64,000 bases of DNA from Eledone cirrhosa. Lineage: Eukaryota; Mollusca; Cephalopoda; Octopoda; Eledonidae. A model generated the notes under the pieces. It ran no database searches. It worked only from the letters and a program-made list of their open reading frames with translations, and was not told where the DNA came from. Location of the stretch: contig OZ024747.1 of the NCBI GenBank assembly GCA_964016885.1, positions 6,942,631 through 7,006,630 on the forward strand, read 5' to 3'. The translations under genes were made by a program, and so were the position numbers. Each line of letters begins with the position of its first letter. The stretch's first letter is position 1. Shown in pieces: positions 47,500-58,876 of the stretch.

Positions 47500-48300
47500 T
47501 TGGTACATCTATAACGGAATACTCCTATGTTTTACCGGCGAAGATTCGAACCGAATCTGAGGTTTCTCGCCTCTGGGACCACCTATTGTTGGAAGTTCCC
47601 ACGGTTGTCCTGTCAAGAAACAAAGAAACAGTATGATAAACGTACATACCACTTGACCTGTGACCCCAGCTTGTAGACAGAAGAAACACAGATAACTGAT
47701 CATAAATCAACCCCATATACACATCCTTCTAGCTATAGGGTTATTATAAATACAAGGACTTGGGGAACCCAGCAGCCAGACTACGAAGCAAGCAGTCCGT
47801 GTTAAGGTTAATGATGTAGCAGACCTTTTATTCTTTCTCTCTCCTGGCCTTACTGGCTTTTACCTTCTCGGCCACAGACTACTGCCAGACAGCCAGACCA
47901 TCGAAGCAGCAGTCCTTGAGAGAATAAAGATGTAGCCAATTCACTTTTACTGTCTCTCTCTCTCTTGGCCTCACTGGCTCTCACCTCGGCCACGGACTAC
48001 GCCAACAGACAAGAGACCACGAAGCAGTAGTCCTTGAGACGAATAACGTATACTAAGAACACCCCCCCCCCCACACACACACAAACACACACACACACAG
48101 AGTAAGTTTCATCTATTCTTCCGTCTCCCTGTCATATTGTATCGTCGTATTGATACATGCATACACGCTAGCTCGAAGTAGCTAGTCAGCAAATTAATGT
48201 AGTGATAATTGCTGCCACAAGTTTGTTATTCGATGCTCAATGTACCAGCAAGCGAATATTGTTATTGTAAAATAAACATTGTCAACATCACAATTCTGGC
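47500..48300 (+). mobile_element. Possible solo LTR with internal duplication
   Basis: GGGTTATTATAAATAC near 47740 resembles a core promoter, and GTAAAATAAACATTGTC near 48270 resembles an LTR polyA signal. Between them a block of about 110-130 bases (ACGAAGCA.CAGTCC ... TCGGCCAC.GACTAC) occurs twice, at about 47780-47885 and 47895-48045. Ends and target duplication were not identified. Confidence 0.3.
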
Positions 48301-49304
48301 ATTCTTTTTATCAAACATCCATCAAAGAATATAATTTATCTCACTACACGTCATTACTCCAAACCCTATCCTACCATTTGATACTAAAGATTCTGTTCAG
48401 GCACCTCATATGAAATGCATAAAGTTTGGGTTCCTTTAAAGAGCATGTTGTTCACGACCCGCATTACAGGAACGTGCTGAGAATATGCTTTCTACATATC
48501 GACATTGCCAACTGTTCAAGGCTGCATATCTTCCCATACTTTCTTAGTAAGTCTTGAGAGAATATCAGTTGCTTTGCTGATGCACTTCTTGTGCTCTGAA
48601 ACTCGGGTGAGGTTTACTGAAACTTATGTTTCATATCCTATTCTTTATCTTTGATATTAAAGCAAAAAGGAGATGGAGTGATTTGGCCCACAACTTGGGT
48701 TTTCTTGAGAGTGATTGTGTGTAAAATTAGCTGCAAGGTTCCGAGAATCTATTCATAAAGTTTTGTAAGTCTTTTGTTGAGTTTGAAGAGATATCTTAGT
48801 CTGACTGGATCATCAACACACAGCACATCTCTAGTGATATCTTACCTGATCTTAGATTTAATCTTTAGTCTGGCTATATTTTAGAGCCGAGCATCAGAGT
48901 CTTGAGTGGAGGTAAACTTTATTGGTTGAAAATTCGAACGCAAGTTTCAGGAGCAGCGCAAAAAAGATATTAAAAATATATATTTGTTTCCTTATATACA
49001 AGATTTTTTCTGTTAGCACATTATATAAATCAGTCTCGTCCGTCTTAAAGATGAAACCTCTATACGGTTGCTTGACTCGCTAGACATAATAGCCAAATCT
49101 TTCTTAAATATCACACAATATCACACACATACATATATTTATATCTCATATCTCTCTGTATAATCTAACTATTGTTAGCTCCCTAAGTTTATGGGTTCGG
49201 GGCTGATAATGAAAAGGTTATTAACTGGTTTTAGCCTTTCACACCAGACCCCACACTATCTATTTATTCATTCTTTTCCTCCTTTCTTCTATATCTCATG
49301 TGTT

Positions 49305-49308
<4 letters not shown>
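48300..49308. other. Intergenic stretch without a recognisable gene
   Basis: I see no exon-like frame or clear repeat boundary. Some segments look like decayed transposon sequence (AT-rich, frame-broken). Confidence 0.4.

Positions 49309-49393
<85 letters not shown>
49309..49393. repeat. (CT)n(AT)n microsatellite
   Basis: A CT run passes directly into an AT run, just before the 68-bp palindrome. Confidence 0.95.
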
Positions 49394-49396
<3 letters not shown>

Positions 49397-49449
49397 TGAA
49401 ACAAAATGAAAACGAAATTTCATTTCTCACTCTTAGTATGGCACTTACT

Positions 49450-49517
49450 TAAATGTAAGTATGCATGTATACGTACATACATATATGTATGTACGTATAC
49501 ATGCATACTTACATTTA
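49450..49517. repeat. 68-bp perfect palindrome
   Basis: Arms of 34 bases with no spacer, centred at 49483/49484. The left arm starts TAAATGTAAGTATGCATG and the right arm is its exact reverse complement. AT-rich runs flank it on both sides. Confidence 0.95.
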
Positions 49518-49754
49518 TATATATATATATATACATATATATATGGCTTTCTCTGTCTCTCTCTGTCTCTTTACCTCTCTCTATGTCATTTCAAACCATC
49601 CATACCACACATTCACTTGCTTCATGAACAGATTTAAATAACTATACGAACCTCAGGTTATATCTATTTATAATACGACTTCAACTTTACTTAATCTTAG
49701 TGACTGAGTGTGTATTATTATATTTAAAACAGTAGAAACAATTATAGTTAAAAC

Positions 49755-50142
49755 AGGGCGGTGAATTGGCTGTATCGGTAGAGGGTCGGACGCCATGCTT
49801 TGTAGCATAGAGTTACGGCCCTTTATGACCTGAGTTCAAATCCTGCCGAGGTTAACTTTGCCTTTCATTCTTACGAGGTCGATAAAATAAAGTATCAGTC
49901 TAGGTCAATTTAATCGACTTTCCCCTCCCCCCAAATTGCTGACCTTGTGCCTATATAAGAAACCATTATTATATCGGACGCCATGCTTTGATGCATAGAG
50001 TTACGGCCCTTGCCATTCTGAGTTCAAATCCCGCTGAGGTTAACTTTGCCTTTCATCCTTACGGGTTCGATAAAATAAAATACCAGTAATGCACTGGGTA
50101 TTTGCTGGCCTTGTGCCAATAGTAGAAACAATTATTATATCT
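49755..50142 (+). mobile_element. Family A SINE pair
   Basis: The first copy (49755-49975) has the full head (GGGCGGTGAATTGGCTGTAT). The second (49976-50142) begins at the CGGACGCCATGCTTTG segment without the A-box part. Both end AGAAACAATTATTATAT. This repeats the full-plus-headless arrangement of 45086-45434. Confidence 0.75.
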
Positions 50143-50493
50143 AAAACAACAACAGTAATATCATGATACTGTAAAAAACAGAATTATTATAGAGTAAATT
50201 TATCATCTTTGACTGATGAAGGAAGAACCAAAACATACAACATACTTCTTTTGTTTCGAGTTTATATATGTGTATATATAAGTGTTTCAATGCGGACAGA
50301 GGAACGCTGGGACGCAGCTGCCAGAATGTCTTTAATCATAGATCCGCTCAATTAGTACTCACCTTGTGCTAAACAACAACAACAACAACACCATAACACA
50401 CGAACACAACATCCTTAGTACGTGCCACAAACCTCTTTTAGTAACCAAGTTTAATCTTCAGTGTTCCCGGTGAAAGTACCAGTTGGTGTGAAC

Positions 50494-50509
50494 CAGAGAG
50501 AGAGAGAGA

Positions 50510-50548
<39 letters not shown>
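50494..50548. repeat. (GA)n microsatellite
   Basis: GA run with one GG interruption. Confidence 0.9.
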
Positions 50549-50549
<1 letters not shown>

Positions 50550-50624
50550 AGTGGGAGAGAGAGGGGTGTGTGAGGAGGTTGCTATGAAGTTATGTTGCTA
50601 TGTTTGATGTTTTAACTCCTTATC

Positions 50625-50870
50625 GGAGCTGACCTGTGAACACATCATGGGTTAAGAAGTTCGCATTGCAATCATTTGATCCAGTGTTCAATCCCACTGC
50701 ATGGGATCTTGGGCAAGTATCATCTACCCTAACCTCGGCCCCACCTATGCTCTGTAAGTGAAATTGGGTAGACGGAAACTGTTTGGAAGCCCGTCGGAAT
50801 GATTGTAGCTCTAATTCAAACGACCAGCCTCTTGCCGTACAGTGTGTTATGCAGAATCTTCTCAAAAATT
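50625..50870 (+). mobile_element. SINE, third tRNA-like family
   Basis: It contains CACTGCATGGGATCTTGGGC, ATCATCTACCCTAACCTCGG and GTGAAATTGGGTAGACGGAAA, ending in GAAGCCCGTCGGAATG. The 81-codon minus frame here is not a gene. Confidence 0.55.
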
Positions 50871-52110
50871 ACATAAAGGTACACGTGTCTGTGTACATGC
50901 TCAGCCACTTACACGTTAATTTCATGAGCAAGCTGTTCCGTTGATCGAACAACTGTAACACTCTTCATCGAGACCGATGGAGCTGACCTAGGATCAAATA
51001 TGTTATAATCATGACAACCCCATCTTTTTCACAGACTAAAAAAAAATAAAGACGGTTGAGTTTAATATGAAGGAGACTAGGGTGTTACTTCTAGCAGTTC
51101 GAACGACCACTTCATTGGCTCGTTAAACATGCGCTGTTCTTCTTTAACCTCATGTCAACCCTGATCAAACAAAAGCGTTCCAGCAGTGACTATACAGTCT
51201 TTTTTGTATACCGGAAACTACATCGTCTAATACATCTTTTTAGATAATTGTTTCTACTTTTGGCACAAGGCCAGCAATTATTCCAGTGTATTACTGGTAC
51301 TTTATTTTATCGACCCCGTAAGGATGAAAGGTAATGTTAATCTCGGTAGGATTTGAACTCAGACCATAAAAGGCCGTAACTCTATGCTGCAAAGCATAGC
51401 GTCTGACCCTCAGGGTCGATGTAATCGACGGTATCCCTTCTCCAAATGTGTGACATTCTGCTAGAAATATCTAAGATTAAGTAGTCGGTAGAAGCAAGTG
51501 TTCAAACGTGTTTCATGTTTAAAGATTTTTTTAATGGAGAAGGATGGGAAGAGCCCATGAAGTTTTTCAGGGCCTCTGAGACAGCTGAAAGGGAGGGAGG
51601 AAGTTATCTTTAAACTGGGAACATAGTCCGAATTTTGGCAACAGAGAGGACTTCATTAAATGCATTCAAGGGTCGAGTATATGGTGGTATTAAACTGAGT
51701 AACGAACTAATTCTACCACCCACAAACATAAACGATCTACCCGAGGAGCTTCCACATAGTTTCCGTAAATGAAATCACACTTATAAAGCTTTGGTCGACC
51801 TGAGACTATGGTAGAAGACAACGTGTCGTACATTAGAATCAAACCCCAAGCTATATAGCTGAGAAAGGAACGTCTCAACCGTTGTCGACAGGTCGCCTCG
51901 ATCGGCAACCAGTGTTGGGGAGACCCAGGGCGAGTGGGCGAAATAGATAGTTTTCATTTATCAGACGATATATCTGAGCCTAAAGTGGACAACGTATCCA
52001 AGAGAGGGCTAGCTGTCTAGTTTCATACTGACTTCACTGTCCCCTGGAATGCAGTCATGCACTACGACTGAGACAATATCAAATATAGTTCCACCTGCAT
52101 GAGAATCCAG
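50871..52110. other. Intergenic stretch: repeats, no gene seen
   Basis: It contains a dispersed CTCATGTCAACCCTGATCAA-type repeat at 51130-51250, the SINE at 51243, and decayed sequence. The minus frame at 51690-51908 shows no domain, signal peptide or splice context I can support. Confidence 0.4.
51243..51415 (-). mobile_element. tRNA-derived SINE, family A, truncated head
   Basis: Reverse copy from ATAATTGTTTCTACTTTTGGC to GCGTCTGACCCTC; the outer head is replaced by unrelated sequence. Confidence 0.7.
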
Positions 52111-52645
52111 TCAACCCTCCACTAACACCATCTCGTCTGCCTCTAGGGTTGCTCCACTAGCAAACAACGGTTCCTCACTCAACCCGGTTTCGTCTGCCTC
52201 TAGAGTTGCTCCACTAGCAAACAACGGTTCCTCACTCAACCCGGTTTCGTCTGCCTCTGGGGTTGATCTACTAACAAACAACGTCTCCTCACTCAACAAG
52301 GTATCGTCTGCTTCTAGGGTTGATCCACTAACAAACAACGTCTCCTCACTCAACAAGGTATCGTCTGCTTCTAGGGTTGATCCACTAACAAACAACGTCT
52401 CCTCACTCAACACGGTATCGTCTGCTTCTAGGGTTGATCCACTAACAAACAACGTCTCCTCACTCAACACGGTATCGTCTGCTTCTAGGGTTGATCCACT
52501 AACAAACAACGTCTCCTCACTCAACAAGGTATCGTCTGCTTCTAGGGTTGATCCACTAGCCAACAACGTCTCCTCACTCAACAAGGTATCGTCTGCTTCT
52601 GGGGTTGATCCACTAACAAACAACAGCTCCTCACTCAACACGGTA
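52111..52645. repeat. 57-bp minisatellite with an open acidic frame, about 9 copies
   Basis: On the minus strand each unit encodes 19 residues of the type SEETLFVSGSTLEADDTLL. Units vary by single bases, some silent. The frame has no ATG of its own before the first unit, and the last units change to SEEPLFASGATLEADETGL. It could be a coding exon or a repeat that merely stays open. Confidence 0.7.
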
Positions 52646-52847
52646 CACTTTTCGTCGTATTCTTGTCACCGTGACGGACGTTTCACACGACGCATCCCAT
52701 TTCTCCCCCCACCACCCACACTTTATTTTTACATTCTGTCTCTCGTTGTTTCAATCTCTTTTAGGATGCATTTTCTTTTTTCTTTCTCCCATTCTCTCCC
52801 TCATTTGTGCTTCTTTCCATTTTGTTTCTGTTCATTCTTTTCCGTTT

Positions 52848-52990
<143 letters not shown>

Positions 52991-52999
52991 TCTTAGTTG

Positions 53000-53968
53000 T
53001 GGTGTTTTTGCTAAATCTATTGAAATGTGTTTGAATCACGAACCAAGCCATTTCTTGCATGAGTCAGTCTTCTAGTTCCTTCACTAAAGCGACAGTTCAC
53101 GATATAAATAAACCAACGTTACCTTAAATATAATATATAATATATATATAGCTGGATAGAGAGGTAGAGATTTAAAAAAGAAAAAAAAAAAAAAATTGTT
53201 TGCAAAGTTTTCTTAAAAATCTGAATACATACATATATATACAAACACATCTATATAGGTAAATCTTTATAGGTACAGTACACATACAGCTCATACACAT
53301 ATTTACACACATCTATATTAACCCCTCTCTTTCTTTACACTCACACACACACATATACACACACACACACACACATATATATATATGTTTAGACACTTCT
53401 ATATTTGTACATATCTATATACACACATGTATGTATAGAGTGAATTATTCTTTTTTTTCTTCTTAAGACGAAGGTGGTAACATCAATACACACACACACA
53501 CACACGTGAGGAGATATATGAATTTCTTACATAAGCAAAAGGCTGAATCACACAGTATATCACTGGTATATATATACATATATATTTAAATGGTCTCTTG
53601 AAATATGAAGTGTAACATTGGAACTGAGAAATGTGAGACTGAAATCAGTGAAGCCGTTATTTTCAAATGAGATTTCTGTTCTCAGTCTGTTTCAGGAATA
53701 CCGATGTATTAGAAAACAACAAAACACAAGAAAGACTTCAAAATAACCAAAAGGAAAAGAATATTATTGTAGTTAAGAGATTTGGTAGGAATCGATCTCG
53801 AAACTGAAAAGTAAAGAATCCACCAAAGTTTCCAGTTAGTCATTACTTTCCAGTTAATTTCTTTGCTCCATCATTTCACAATGGAATCCTTCCCATCTCT
53901 CTCCTTCCTCACCTTCTCTTGTGTTACATGAAACGGAAAGGATCCAGTGGCTAGTGTCTTCAACCTCC
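53000..53968. other. Intergenic, AT-rich, with one duplicated segment
   Basis: Mostly CA/TA microsatellite sequence. The segment 53506-53612 is a diverged copy of 59216-59312. Nothing else gene-like. Confidence 0.5.
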
Positions 53969-54918
53969 CATCTAGTAACTACAGCTAGTAACTACAGCTA
54001 GTAACTACATCTAGTAACTACATCTAGTAACTACAGCTAGTAATTACATCTAGTAACTACATCTAGTAATTACATCTAGTAACTACAGCTAGTAATTACA
54101 GCTAGTAACTACATCTAGTAATTACATCTAGTAACTACATCTAGTAACTACAACTAGTAACTACATCTACTAACTACATCTAGTAACTACAGCTAGTAAC
54201 TACAGCTAGTAACTACAGCTAGTAACTACATCTAGTAACTACAGCTAGTAACTACAACTAGTAACTACAACTAGTAACTACAACTAGTAACTACAACTAG
54301 TAACTACAGCTAGTAATTACATCTAGTAACTACATCTAGTAATTACATCTAGTAATTACATCTAGTAACTACATCTAGTAACTACAACTAGTAACTACAG
54401 CTAGTAACTACAGCTAGTAATTACATCTAGTAACTACAGCTAGTAACTACATCTAGTATCTACAGCTAGTAACTACAACTAGTAACTACAACTAGTAACT
54501 ACAACTAGTAACTACAACTAGTAATTACAACTAGTAACTACAGCTAGTAATTACATCTAGTAACTACAGCTAGTAACTACAACTAGTAACTACAACTAGT
54601 AACTACAACTAGTAACTACATCTAGTAACTACATCTAGTAACTACAACTAGTAACTACAGCTAGTAACTACAGCTAGTAACTACATCTAGTAACTACAAC
54701 TAGTAACTACATCTAGTAACTACATCTAGTAACTACAACTAGTAACTACAGCTAGTAACTACAGCTAGTAACTACATCTAGTAACTACAACTAGTAACTA
54801 CATCTAGTAACTACATCTAGTAACTACAACTAGTAACTACAGCTAGTAACTACAGCTAGTAACTACATCTAGTAACTACATCTAGTAACTACAGCTAGTA
54901 ATTACAGCTAGTAACTAC
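53969..54918. repeat. 12-bp minisatellite (CTAGTAACTACA), about 79 copies
   Basis: The unit CTAGTAACTACA alternates with variants at two positions (CAG/CAT/CAA and ACT/ATT). Runs of variants repeat in blocks, for example around 54640-54880. Confidence 0.95.
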
Positions 54919-55138
54919 ACCTCTTAAGATACAGTTCTATTACTACAGCCACCGCCACCACCACAACACTACTATAACTCCGACTATATCAGTAAATGAG
55001 ACAAATAGTAAAGGCAACACAAACCCGTAACTTTCGACCAAATAGCCGCCACCATTCCTCAAGCCACGTCCCGCTGGACTAACGGACAATCGGACCCCCA
55101 AAAATAGTTGAACTAGCAGACAAAACCAGGTGAGTATA

Positions 55139-55186
<48 letters not shown>
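55139..55186. repeat. (CTA)n microsatellite
   Basis: About 15 CTA/ACT units. Confidence 0.95.
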
Positions 55187-55189
55187 ATA

Positions 55190-55310
55190 AGTCAGAGGTT
55201 CCAAACTTCTAGGTCGGGGACTCAAATTGGGTCGCGGTAATAATCTTGAAAGGGTCGCGACAGCAAAAGCTTTTTACTTTTGAAGTATTTGATAAAATGT
55301 AAAATAATGT
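55190..55310 (+). mobile_element. hAT-like end fragment
   Basis: CAGAGGTTCCAAACTTCTAG followed by GGGTCGCGGTAATAATCTTG and a GGGTCGCGACAGC segment resembles the end of Charlie-type hAT elements. A weaker relative lies at 8117-8200. The 20-bp array begins inside it. Confidence 0.4.
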
Positions 55311-57214
55311 GAATGAATCTATTATTCAGTAAATGAATGTATTATACAGTAAATGAATGTATTATACAGTAAATGAATGTGTTATACAGTAAATTAATGT
55401 ATTATACAGTAAATGAATGTATTATACAGTAAATTAATGTATTATACAGTAAATAAATGTGTTATACAGTAAATTAATGTATTATACAGTAAATGAATGT
55501 GTTATACAGTAAATTAATGTATTATACAGTAAATGAATGTATTATACAGTAAATGAATGTATTATACAGTAAATGAATGTATTATACAGTAAATGAATGT
55601 ATTATACAGTAAATGAATGTATTATACAGTAAATTAATGTATTATACAGTAAATGAATGTGTTATACAGTAAATGAATGTGTTATACAGTAAATGAATGT
55701 GTTATACAGTAAATGAATGTGTTATACAGTAAATGAATGTGTTATACAGTAAATGAATGTGTTATACAGTAAATAAATGTGTTATACAGTAAATTAATGT
55801 ATTATACAGTAAATGAATGTGTTATACAGTAAATGAATGTATTATACAGTAAATGAATGTATTATACAGTAAATGAATGTATTATACAGTAAATGAATGT
55901 ATTATACAGTAAATGAATGTATTATACAGTAAATGAATGTGTTATTCAGTAAATGAATGTGTTATACAGTAAATGAATGTATTATACAGTAAATGAATGT
56001 GTTATACAGTAAATGAATGTGTTATACAGTAAATGAATGTGTTATACAGTAAATGAATGTGTTATACAGTAAATTAATGTATTATACAGTAAATAAATGT
56101 GTTATACAGTAAATGAATGTGTTATACAGTAAATGAATGTGTTATACAGTAAATAAATGTGTTATACAGTAAATGAATGTGTTATACAGTAAATGAATGT
56201 GTTATACAGTAAATAAATGTGTTATACAGTAAATTAATGTATTATACAGTAAATGAATGTGTTATACAGTAAATGAATGTATTATACAGTAAATGAATGT
56301 ATTATACAGTAAATGAATGTATTATACAGTAAATGAATGTATTATACAGTAAATGAATGTATTATACAGTAAATGAATGTGTTATTCAGTAAATGAATGT
56401 GTTATACAGTAAATGAATGTATTATACAGTAAATGAATGTGTTATACAGTAAATGAATGTGTTATACAGTAAATGAATGTGTTATACAGTAAATGAATGT
56501 GTTATACAGTAAATTAATGTATTATACAGTAAATAAATGTGTTATACAGTAAATGAATGTGTTATACAGTAAATGAATGTGTTATACAGTAAATAAATGT
56601 GTTATACAGTAAATGAATGTGTTATACAGTAAATGAATGTGTTATACAGTAAATGAATGTATTATACAGTAAATGAATGTGTTATTCAGTAAATGAATGT
56701 GTTATACAGTAAATGAATGTGTTATACAGTAAATGAATGTATTATACAGTAAATGAATGTATTATACAGTAAATGAATGTGTTATTCAGTAAATGAATGT
56801 ATTATACAGTAAATGAATGTGTTATACAGTAAATGAATGTGTTATACAGTAAATGAATGTGTTATACAGTAAATGAATGTATTATACAGTAAATGAATGT
56901 GTTATTCAGTAAATGAATGTGTTATACAGTAAATGAATGTGTTATACAGTAAATGAATGTATTATACAGTAAATGAATGTGTTATTCAGTAAATGAATGT
57001 ATTATACAGTAAATGAATGTGTTATTCAGTAAATGAATGTATTATACAGTAAATGAATGTGTTATACAGTAAATGAATGTGTTATACAGTAAATGAATGT
57101 GTTATACAGTAAATGAATGTATTATACAGTAAATGAATGTGTTATACAGTAAATGAATGTATTATACAGTAAATGAATGTATTATACAGTAAATGAATGT
57201 GTTATACAGTAAAG
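55311..57214. repeat. 20-bp satellite-like array, about 95 copies, with higher-order structure
   Basis: Monomer GTTATACAGTAAATGAATGT, with variants ATT/GTT, TTC/TAC and AAATG/AAATT/AAATA. The variant order of 55721-56200 recurs exactly at 56161-56640, a 440-bp period of 22 monomers. Confidence 0.95.
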
Positions 57215-57284
57215 CCATAGGTATTCCTCGAGGAAAAATACAAGAAGCTAATTTTTTATAAAATTTCTAGAAAATCGTCTTTTT

Positions 57285-57486
57285 TTAGAGCGTCGGACAT
57301 CATGCTTTGCAGCATAGAGTTACGCCCCTTTACGTTCTGATTTCAAATCCCTCAGAGGTTAACTTTGCCTTTCGTCCTTACAAGATCGATAAAATAAATT
57401 ACCAGTAATGCACTGGAGTCGATTTAATCGACTTCCCCCTCCCCTTCAAGTTGCTGGCCTTGTACCTAAAGAAGAAACAATTATTG
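57285..57486 (+). mobile_element. Family A SINE, headless
   Basis: It begins AGAGCGTCGGACATCATGCTT and ends AAGAAGAAACAATTATTGTG. It separates the 20-bp and 67-bp arrays. Confidence 0.7.
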
Positions 57487-57540
57487 TGTTTTATAAGACT
57501 TTTGTACTTATTTCGTATCTATTAAGTAACCTTGTTTGTC

Positions 57541-58571
57541 TGGCCCCACCCGTATTGTAAACCCTATGTTTGTGATATTTGCTGTATTCTATGTACAACC
57601 CCTTGTCCTGCCCCACCCGTATTGTAAACCCTATGTTTGTGATATTTGCTGTATTCTATGTACAGCCCCTTGTCCTGCTCCACCCGTATTGTAAACCCTA
57701 TGTTTGTGATATTTGTTGTAGTCTATGTACAACCCCTTGTCCTGCTCCACCCGTATTGTAAACCCTATGTTTGTGATATTTGTTGTAGTCTATGTACAAC
57801 CCCTTGTCCTGCTCCACCCGTATTGTAAACCCTATGTTTGTGATATTTGTTGTAGTCTATGTACAACCCCTTGTCCTGCTCCACCCGTATTGTAAACCCT
57901 ATGTTTGTGATATTTGTTGTAGTCTATGTACAACCCCTTGTCCTGCTCCACCCGTATTGTAAACCCTATGTTTGTGATATTTGTTGTAGTCTATGTACAA
58001 CCCCTTGTCCTGCTCCACCCGTATTGTAAACCCTATGTTTGTGATATTTGCTGTATTCTATGTACAACCCCTTGTCCTGCTCCACCCGTATTGTAAACCC
58101 TATGTTTGTGATATTTGCTGTATTCTATGTACAACCCCTTGTCCTGCCCCACCCGTATTGTAAACCCTATGTTTGTGATATTTGCTGTATTCTATGTACA
58201 ACCCCTTGTTCTGCCCCACCCGTATTGTAAACCCTATGTTTGTGATATTTGCTGTATTCTATGTACAACCCCTTGTCCTGCCCCACCCGTATTGTAAACC
58301 CTATGTTTGTGATATTTGCTGTATTCTATGTACAACCCCTTGTCCTGCCCCACCCGTATTGTAAACCCTATGTTTGTGATATTTGCTGTATTCTATGTAC
58401 AACCCCTTGTCCTGCTCCACCCGTATTGTAAACCCTATGTTTGTGATATTTGTTGTAGTCTATGTACAACCCCTTGTCCTGCTCCACCCGTATTGTAAAC
58501 CCTATGTTTGTGATATTTGCTGTATTCTATGTACAACCCCTTGTCCTGCCCCACCCGTATTGTAAACCCTA
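57541..58571. repeat. 67-bp minisatellite, about 15 copies
   Basis: The unit includes CCACCCGTATTGTAAACCCT, ATGTTTGTGATATTTG and CTATGTACAACCCCTTGTCC. There are two main types (GCTGTATTC and GTTGTAGTC), partly clustered. It sits just upstream of the SINE before the secreted-protein gene. Confidence 0.95.
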
Positions 58572-58621
58572 GTTGGGGATATTTGTTATTGTCTATGTAC
58601 AAGCTAATCAAGAAATCATTA

Positions 58622-58786
58622 TTAGAGCGTCAGACATTATGCTTTGCAGCATAGTGTTATGGCCCTTTACACGCTGAGTTCAAATCCCGCCGAGGTTAGC
58701 TTTACCTTTCATTCTTAAAATAAAGTACCAGTAATGCACTGGGATAATTGCTGGCCTTGTGTCAAAAGTAGAAACAATTATTATTA
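58622..58786 (+). mobile_element. Family A SINE, headless
   Basis: It begins AGAGCGTCAGACATTATGCTT and ends AGTAGAAACAATTATTATTA, about 90 bases before the start codon of the secreted-protein gene. Confidence 0.7.
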
Positions 58787-58876
58787 TTATAAATTTATTT
58801 AAATTCCAGAAACCCACATTTAATATTGATACCAAAGAAAGAAGCCAGGAAAGCAATAGTTTCTCTAGCTGTGGTC

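Noticed and set aside
57579..58565. Series of 60-codon plus frames
   Set aside because: The same frame recurs every 67 bp in a minisatellite.
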